64,000 nt of DNA from Acidimicrobiia bacterium (lineage in GTDB: Bacteria > Actinomycetota > Acidimicrobiia > Spongiisociales > Spongiisociaceae): assembly GCA_022827785.1 (NCBI GenBank), contig JAJEIM010000025.1, positions 1-64,000 of the forward strand. The letters are read 5' to 3'. Of the stretch, positions 58,799-64,000 are shown one piece after another; the first letter of the stretch is position 1; the number at the start of each line of letters is the position of its first letter. The position numbers and the translations under genes are program-made. Below the pieces are notes generated by a model that was given only the letters and a program-made list of their open reading frames with translations, searched no databases and had not been told where the DNA came from.

Positions 58799-60490
58799 CT
58801 ACTGGAACGACACGAACACCGGCACCGGTGTCAACTCGAGCACCTGATCCGGTGTGGCGGTGGGGGAGTCCTCGTCGTAGAAGTTCTTCCAGCCCCACCA
58901 GAACTGATCGGCGTCGGGCTCGAGGGTCAGGGCGTTCCAGGTGTTGTACTTGGAACCGAGAGATCCCTGCCCGTCCATCTGGATCAGCACGGCCAGCTCG
59001 GGCGGCGTCTCGATCAGGCTGCGGTTCGTGATCATGGAGAACCGGAATTGGTGGATGATGAAGAGCTTCTGGGGGAGGGCTTCCTCGCGGACGATCGCGG
59101 CCAGCCAATCGGCGACCCGGTTGATTTCCGCCGCGTCGACCGTACCGATCTGGCGCAGATGGACCTGATCGGGCTTCAGCCTCCACTCGGGATCGAGGGC
59201 CAGGCCCACATGGGGCAGGCGGAGGAACTCCTCGTAGATCTTCGCCTGCCTCAGAAAGTCGGTGCGTCCCGGCTGGAGGTCGAGGACCACGTAGACGTCG
59301 TTGGCGGCCGCGACCTCGATCCACGGTCGGATCACATCCAGCGCCGTCTCGGACGAGTAGTCGCCGTCCCGGCCGGCGCCGGCCGAGGCGACGGTGGCGA
59401 TTATCTCGAAGGTGGGAAGCACGATGGATCCGTCCGCGCCATAGCCCTCGATTATCGACTGGAGCCGGTCGACGCCTTCCTCGGGACCCTGCTCGCCCAG
59501 CACTCCGAGCGCGGATGTCACCGGATGGCCGTATAAGGCCACCAGGCGGCGGCTGCCGGTCCCGTCGAACATGAGTTGGCCGCCCCCGGGGATCTCGTCG
59601 CCCCGCCGGACCACGTCCAACTGCCAGGTCGTCTCCTCGTCGAATTCTGTGAGCAGATCCACCGTGGTAGCACCGGCGATCATCTCCCGCACCTGGGCGG
59701 GAGCGCCCCGGATGTCCCCTTCCAGGGCGACCACGCTGATACCGAGCCGGTTGGCGAGGGCCGTCAGCGGGGCGGAGGGCATGGACGGATCCATCAGCCA
59801 GACGTGGTCAGGAGCCGTAGCCTCGGACGGGAGCGCCGCATCCCAATCGACGGCGACCCGTTCGACGGTGAATCCGGAGAGCGCGTCTTGAAGTACCTGC
59901 TCGTCGAATCCGGCGGCCACGATCCGTTCGGGCGCCAGGCGTCGAAGTTCGGCCATCAGCCGGGAATCGAACCACTGGCCGACCAGGAGCAGCGGCCCCT
60001 GGACATGGCTGTTCGCGATGGTGGCCATAGCCGGCGGGTTGGTGGCGAATGCCAGGCCTACTTCGTGAGCACATGCGAAGGCGGCCTGCGAGATCTCGAC
60101 GCTGGCCGGAACGGGCGCGGTCTCGGTGAGACGTAGGTCCTCCGGGATTCGAGGCGAGCAGTCCCTCGCCGCCGGGGATGCCGGAGATGAAGTCGAGACC
60201 TGCCGGGAAGTGGGATCTCCGGACTGATTCTCCATCTCGGCGGCCGTCCCGGTGTTCAAGTCGGGATCCGGAGAGCCTGTATCCGCGGCGGGTCCTCCGG
60301 CGGAGGCTGCCGTATCCGCCGATGAGGCGTGGCCCGTTGCGCTCGACGATGCGACATTCCCCGTCAAGCCCTCGTCCGATGAGCAGGACGGGGCGATGAC
60401 CGACAGGAGGGCGAGTACGGCGATCCGGCCTGCAGCGGAACTGATAACCCTCTTCCCAAGTGCGCTCGTAGGGTTAGTATCTCTGCTCAA
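58799..60490 (-). CDS. secreted lipoprotein, conserved actinobacterial family of unknown function
   Basis: The 563-residue protein has a signal peptide ending in the lipobox IAPSC (Cys36) and a Ser/Ala/Gly-rich linker (about 37-100). A long globular part follows, with RRLVALYGHPVTSALGVLGEQ, IVLPTFEIIATVASAGAG, YVVLDLQPGRTDFL and HVGLALDPEWRL. I recall this last region from actinobacterial extracellular proteins, sometimes joined to wall-binding repeats, but no function is known. Alternation of strands and helices suggests a TIM-barrel-like fold. Confidence 0.75.
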   Translation of the reverse strand: MSRDTNPTSALGKRVISSAAGRIAVLALLSVIAPSCSSDEGLTGNVASSSATGHASSADTAASAGGPAADTGSPDPDLNTGTAAEMENQSGDPTSRQVSTSSPASPAARDCSPRIPEDLRLTETAPVPASVEISQAAFACAHEVGLAFATNPPAMATIANSHVQGPLLLVGQWFDSRLMAELRRLAPERIVAAGFDEQVLQDALSGFTVERVAVDWDAALPSEATAPDHVWLMDPSMPSAPLTALANRLGISVVALEGDIRGAPAQVREMIAGATTVDLLTEFDEETTWQLDVVRRGDEIPGGGQLMFDGTGSRRLVALYGHPVTSALGVLGEQGPEEGVDRLQSIIEGYGADGSIVLPTFEIIATVASAGAGRDGDYSSETALDVIRPWIEVAAANDVYVVLDLQPGRTDFLRQAKIYEEFLRLPHVGLALDPEWRLKPDQVHLRQIGTVDAAEINRVADWLAAIVREEALPQKLFIIHQFRFSMITNRSLIETPPELAVLIQMDGQGSLGSKYNTWNALTLEPDADQFWWGWKNFYDEDSPTATPDQVLELTPVPVFVSFQ

Positions 60491-60514
60491 CGAGCGCTCC
60501 TGAGGGTGCTCGAC

Positions 60515-60588
60515 CGGGCTGTGGCGCAGCGTGGCAGCGCGCCTGCTTTGGGAGCAGGAGGTCGTCGGTTCAAATCCGACCAGCCCGA
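60515..60588 (+). tRNA. tRNA-Pro (anticodon TGG)
   Basis: Acceptor CGGGCTG pairs with CAGCCCG, and the anticodon stem CCTGC/GCAGG encloses TTTGGGA with anticodon TGG. First of four clustered tRNAs. Confidence 0.94.
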
Positions 60589-60701
60589 CCTGATACCTCC
60601 CTGCGTGAAGGCTAGCCGTTCGGCCTCCGTTTTCAGCGGACCTGTTCGGGCGCGGGCGCGTCCCAACCGGCCGCGCCCGGCATGTATCATGGGGTGGCCC
60701 G

Positions 60702-60774
<73 letters not shown>

Positions 60775-60821
60775 GACGGAATAGTCCTGGACCGGGCTGC
60801 CGCGGAGCGTAGGGCTGACCA

Positions 60822-60894
60822 GCCCCCGTAGCTCAGTGGACAGAGCAGGAGCCTTCTAAGCTCTTGGTCGGAGGTTCGAATCCTTCCGGGGGCG
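60822..60894 (+). tRNA. tRNA-Arg (anticodon TCT)
   Basis: Acceptor GCCCCCG pairs with CGGGGGC, and loop CTTCTAA gives anticodon TCT, with discriminator G as in arginine tRNAs. Confidence 0.95.
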
Positions 60895-60965
60895 CGCCAC
60901 GATGGGTACTGATCCGGGTATGGCGGGTCCTGATTACAAGAAGCCGGGTGTAGTACCCGGCGCAT

Positions 60966-61041
60966 GGTGGCCGTAGCTCAGCTTGGTTAGAGCGCCTGGT
61001 TGTGGTCCAGGAGGTCGGGGGTTCGAATCCCCTCGGTCACC
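60966..61041 (+). tRNA. tRNA-His (anticodon GTG)
   Basis: Acceptor GTGGCCG pairs with CGGTCAC, and a G at -1 can pair with the terminal C, a histidine tRNA hallmark. Loop TTGTGGT gives anticodon GTG. It lies just upstream of tig, as in many actinobacteria. Confidence 0.95.
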
Positions 61042-61092
61042 CTGGTGCTGTCGCTCGACAGCACCTTGCCTAGCCCGACTCCAGGGAGTGTC

Positions 61093-62454
61093 TTGTCTTT
61101 CACCGTTGCTGAAGTGAGCGAATTCGAGCGCCGTGTCACCCTCCTGCTCGATAGCAGTCGGTTGGAGGCGGCCCAGACCCGCGCCGCACGGAGGCTGTCG
61201 CGCGAGATTCACGTCAACGGTTTCCGCCGCGGCAAGGCGCCCCGCCGCATGGTGGAGCGGGTCGTTGGCAGGGAGCGGGTCCGCAACGATGCCATCGAGG
61301 ACCTGCTGACCGACCGACTCCCTGCGGTGTGGGAAGGCACCGGCCTGACGCCGGCGGTCTCGCCGGTGGTGGACGGCATCAGGGAGGTCACCGACGGGGT
61401 CGAGGTGGACCTGTTCGTCAGCCTCTGGCCCACGCTGAGCACTCCGCCCGTCTATGAAGGACGTACGGTGGAACTCGATGTTCCCGAAGCGATTGGTGAG
61501 GAGGCTGTCGAGCGATACCTGGACATCTACAGGGAACAGTTTGCCGAACTGGAGACGGCGGAAAGGCCCTGCCGAGCGGGTGACTACGTAGCCATCGACC
61601 TCCGCTCCTCCTACGAAGGGCGCCATCTGGAGGCGCCTTCGGCCACCGGGTTTCTGTACGAATTGGGTGTAGAGGCGCCCATCGAGGGCTTGACCGACCA
61701 TCTGCTGGGTTGCGAGGCCGGCGCGACGGTCGAGTTCGAAGCGCCGCTGCGCATCGCTGTCGCCGATCTGCCCGAAGGCACCGTGATCGGGGTGCGGGTG
61801 GTCGTCGAGGAGGTCCGGGAGAAGCTCCTTCCGGACCTGGACGACGAGTGGGCATCGGACTTCACCGACTTCGACAGCGTGAGCGAGTTGCGGGAACGGG
61901 TGTACGAGGATCTGGAGGGAGAGCGGCTCGACTCGTTGCGAAGCCAGCTGCGCGGCACCCTCCTGACGATGCTCGCCGAGGAGATGGCGCTCGACATACC
62001 GGAAGCCGTCGTCGATGCGTCCGCGGTGAGGTTGTACGAGGACTTCCGCGCACGCCTCGATGAGCAGGGGTCGACAGTCGAGGAGTACCTGGAGGCGACC
62101 GGACAGGACATCGAAGCCGTGTTCGGACGATTCCGTGACCAGGCCACGGCGCAGATACAGGTCCGGGCGCTGCTCGACTCGGTTGCCGCGCACGCCGGAA
62201 TCGAGGTCGGTGAGGAGCAACTCCTCGATGCATACCAGGCTATTGCGTCACGAACGGATCAGTCGGTCGACAGCCTCGCCGAGGAGTTCGCGGGCAGTGC
62301 ACTAGAAAACAGCGTGCGCGGTGATATCCTGCGGACCCGGGCACTGGACGTTCTCATGCGAGGTGTCGTGGCCACGGATGGTGACGGGGCTGTGATCGAC
62401 CTCCGGCTCGATCCACCCGATGTCCCGGAGATCGTCGAAGCCGAGATCGAGTGA
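61093..62454 (+). CDS. tig: trigger factor
   Basis: Ribosome-associated chaperone and prolyl isomerase, 453 residues. The ribosome-binding loop is GFRRGKAP (near residue 40). A FKBP-type PPIase domain spans about 155-240 and a helical C-terminal domain follows. The start is TTG with GGGAG seven bases upstream. It is coupled to clpP and clpX, the usual order. Confidence 0.93.
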   Translation: MSFTVAEVSEFERRVTLLLDSSRLEAAQTRAARRLSREIHVNGFRRGKAPRRMVERVVGRERVRNDAIEDLLTDRLPAVWEGTGLTPAVSPVVDGIREVTDGVEVDLFVSLWPTLSTPPVYEGRTVELDVPEAIGEEAVERYLDIYREQFAELETAERPCRAGDYVAIDLRSSYEGRHLEAPSATGFLYELGVEAPIEGLTDHLLGCEAGATVEFEAPLRIAVADLPEGTVIGVRVVVEEVREKLLPDLDDEWASDFTDFDSVSELRERVYEDLEGERLDSLRSQLRGTLLTMLAEEMALDIPEAVVDASAVRLYEDFRARLDEQGSTVEEYLEATGQDIEAVFGRFRDQATAQIQVRALLDSVAAHAGIEVGEEQLLDAYQAIASRTDQSVDSLAEEFAGSALENSVRGDILRTRALDVLMRGVVATDGDGAVIDLRLDPPDVPEIVEAEIE

Positions 62455-62462
62455 GGAGAGCT

Positions 62463-63128
62463 GTGAGCGAGATCATGCCGCCGGTGAGCGCCGTTCCGGA
62501 TCCTCCGGCCACGGGCTACCTGGTACCGACGGTGGTCGAGTCCACCAGCCGGGGCGAGCGCGCCTTCGACATCTATTCCCGCCTGCTCAAGGACCGGATC
62601 ATCTTCCTCGGTACGCCGATCGACGACGCGGTCGCCAACCTGGTCATGGCGCAGCTGCTCCATCTGGAATCAGAGGATCCCGACCGCGATGTCAACCTAT
62701 ACATCAACTCCCCGGGTGGCTCCATCACCAGCCTGTTCGCGATCTACGACACCATTCAGTACATCAAGCCGGACGTCAGCACCGTGTGCATGGGGATGGC
62801 CGCCTCGGCGGCCGCGGTGATCCTGGCGGGCGGCGCCAAGGGGAAGCGGTTCGCCCTGCCGCACGCGCGGGTGATGCTCCACCAGCCCCAGGGAGGGGCG
62901 AGCGGGCAAGCCACGGACATCGAGATACAGGCCCGCCTGATCGTCCAGATGAGGGAACAACTCAACCGGATCCTGGCCAGCCATACCGGCCAGGAGTACG
63001 AGAAGCTGGCCCAGGACACCGACCGTGACTTCTGGATGCTCGCCGAGGAGGCCAGGGAGTACGGGGAGTACGGCATCGTGGACGCTGTGCTGACCAGCCG
63101 GGAATTGGTAGCGGTCGAGGACCTCTGA
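62463..63128 (+). CDS. clpP: ATP-dependent Clp protease proteolytic subunit
   Basis: Serine peptidase core of Clp. The 221-residue protein has the nucleophile Ser in [12 protein letters not shown], the His in VMLHQPQGG and Asp in DTDRDFWM, and NSPGGSITS near the oxyanion region. The GTG start at 62463 is chosen for AGGAG about six bases before it. Only one clpP copy is seen here, while actinobacteria often have two side by side. Confidence 0.94.
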   Translation: MSEIMPPVSAVPDPPATGYLVPTVVESTSRGERAFDIYSRLLKDRIIFLGTPIDDAVANLVMAQLLHLESEDPDRDVNLYINSPGGSITSLFAIYDTIQYIKPDVSTVCMGMAASAAAVILAGGAKGKRFALPHARVMLHQPQGGASGQATDIEIQARLIVQMREQLNRILASHTGQEYEKLAQDTDRDFWMLAEEAREYGEYGIVDAVLTSRELVAVEDL

Positions 63129-63131
63129 GGC

Positions 63132-64000
63132 GTGGCTACCAAGTACGGGGACGGGAGCGATCTGCTCAAATGCAGCTTCTGCGGTCATTCGCAGAAGCAG
63201 GTCAAGAAGCTGATTGCCGGGCCCGGGGTCTACATCTGCGACGAGTGCGTCCTGCTGTGTACCGAGATTCTGGATGACGACCTCTCCACCAGGGAGTCCG
63301 AGCACAGCGGCGAGTTGCCCAAGCCATCCGAGGTGTACGACTTCCTGGACGGCTACGTCATCGGCCAGGCGCGGGCCAAGAAGACCTTGGCCGTGGCCGT
63401 CTACAACCACTACAAGCGGGTGCGAGCCGGAACACCCCGCAAGGAAGAGGTGGAGCTTTCCAAGTCCAACATCCTGCTGATCGGGCCCACCGGATGCGGC
63501 AAGACGCTGCTGGCCCAGACCCTGGCGCGCATGCTCAACGTGCCCTTCGCCATCGCCGATGCGACCGCGCTCACCGAGGCCGGTTACGTGGGTGAGGATG
63601 TGGAGAACATCCTGCTCAAGCTGCTGCAGGCCGCTGACTACGACATCAAGCGAGCCGAGCAGGGCATCATCTACATCGACGAGGTCGACAAGATCGCGCG
63701 CAAGGCCGAGAACCCCTCCATCACGAGGGACGTGTCCGGCGAAGGCGTGCAGCAGGCTCTGCTGAAGATCCTGGAGGGAACGGTGGCCTCGGTGCCCCCG
63801 CAGGACGGCCGCAAGCACCCTCACCAGGAGTTCATCCAGATCGACACCACCGACGTGCTGTTCATTTCGGGCGGGGCCTTCGCCGGGCTCGAGGAGGTGA
63901 TCTCCCGCCGGATCGGCAACAAGGTGGTCGGGTTCGGCGCGGATCTCCGATCCCGTCCCGACCGGCCGCAGGAGGAGTTGCTCTCGGAGGTCATGCCGGA
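63132..64000 (+). CDS. clpX: Clp protease ATP-binding subunit ClpX (partial, runs off the window)
   Basis: AAA+ unfoldase partner of ClpP. The N-terminal zinc domain has CSFCG and CDECVLLC. Walker A is GPTGCGKT and Walker [12 protein letters not shown], followed by [15 protein letters not shown]. About 289 of the roughly 425 residues are present; the 3' end lies outside the window. The start is a GTG. Confidence 0.94.
   Translation, partial: MATKYGDGSDLLKCSFCGHSQKQVKKLIAGPGVYICDECVLLCTEILDDDLSTRESEHSGELPKPSEVYDFLDGYVIGQARAKKTLAVAVYNHYKRVRAGTPRKEEVELSKSNILLIGPTGCGKTLLAQTLARMLNVPFAIADATALTEAGYVGEDVENILLKLLQAADYDIKRAEQGIIYIDEVDKIARKAENPSITRDVSGEGVQQALLKILEGTVASVPPQDGRKHPHQEFIQIDTTDVLFISGGAFAGLEEVISRRIGNKVVGFGADLRSRPDRPQEELLSEVMP

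Overview
The window is one uninterrupted stretch of a high-GC bacterial chromosome, most likely an actinobacterium outside the well-studied genera (an Acidimicrobiia-like lineage is my best guess, but this is inference). The reasons are the dense high-GC coding, frequent GTG/TTG starts, ATGA/GTGA start-stop overlaps, and typical actinobacterial genes: SepIVA-like coiled-coil protein beside coaD, DivIVA-domain protein, UPF0182, DUF2342 F420-associated zincin, F420 (FO) synthase genes, a DUF222/13E12 HNH gene with an actinobacterial SOS box, and LigD-type ligase and primase-polymerase proteins. I see no prophage, plasmid, CRISPR array, complete insertion sequence or rRNA.

Layout. 0.1-5.8 kb: peroxiredoxin, DUF2342 zincin, a repeat-rich gap, moaE, bioY, a PDZ-Lon protease and a DivIVA-like protein. 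5.8-15.8 kb: UPF0182 membrane protein, PEP synthase, a DegT-type and a class III aminotransferase, an EamA transporter and a D-Ala-D-Ala ligase. 15.9-31 kb is a long housekeeping run: recG-rsmD-coaD-sepIVA-yceD-rpmF-plsX-rnc-mutM-smc-ftsY, continuing into cdd, an ATP-dependent DNA ligase and a flavin/2Fe-2S reductase. 31-39 kb is mostly on the minus strand: an RND/MMPL exporter, a LigD-type primase-polymerase, etfB-etfA, and an upp-atl-deoA salvage operon. 39-49 kb holds ffh and the rpsP-khpA-rimM//trmD-rplS-lepB block. That block is split between rimM and trmD by a SulP transporter and the two FO synthase genes cofG and cofH. 49-55 kb: yraN, two small minus-strand genes (one only 37 codons), comM, dprA, an MBL hydrolase, rph, rdgB and two tRNAs. 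55-61 kb: a decayed SOS-box-linked HNH gene, a DUF885 hydrolase, a frameshifted glutamine amidotransferase, a lipoprotein and four tRNAs. The window ends in tig-clpP-clpX, with clpX cut by the window edge.

Most genes are conventional. They cover translation and protein targeting (ffh, ftsY, tig, rpsP, rplS, rpmF, rimM, trmD, rsmD, khpA), DNA repair and chromosome maintenance (recG, smc, mutM, dprA, comM, ligase, primase-polymerase, ATL), cofactor and envelope metabolism, and nucleotide salvage. The unusual material lies between genes. There is a family of about 103-109-bp imperfect palindromes (five whole copies and one half copy) concentrated in the split rimM-trmD region. There is a heptamer tandem repeat at two loci with similar flanks. 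There is also an 82-bp perfect direct repeat. The FO synthase genes are separate rather than fused, and CofH carries an unassigned N-terminal region of about 235 residues. No complete new defence or mobile system was found; the palindrome family and the CofH extension are the best candidates for something undescribed.
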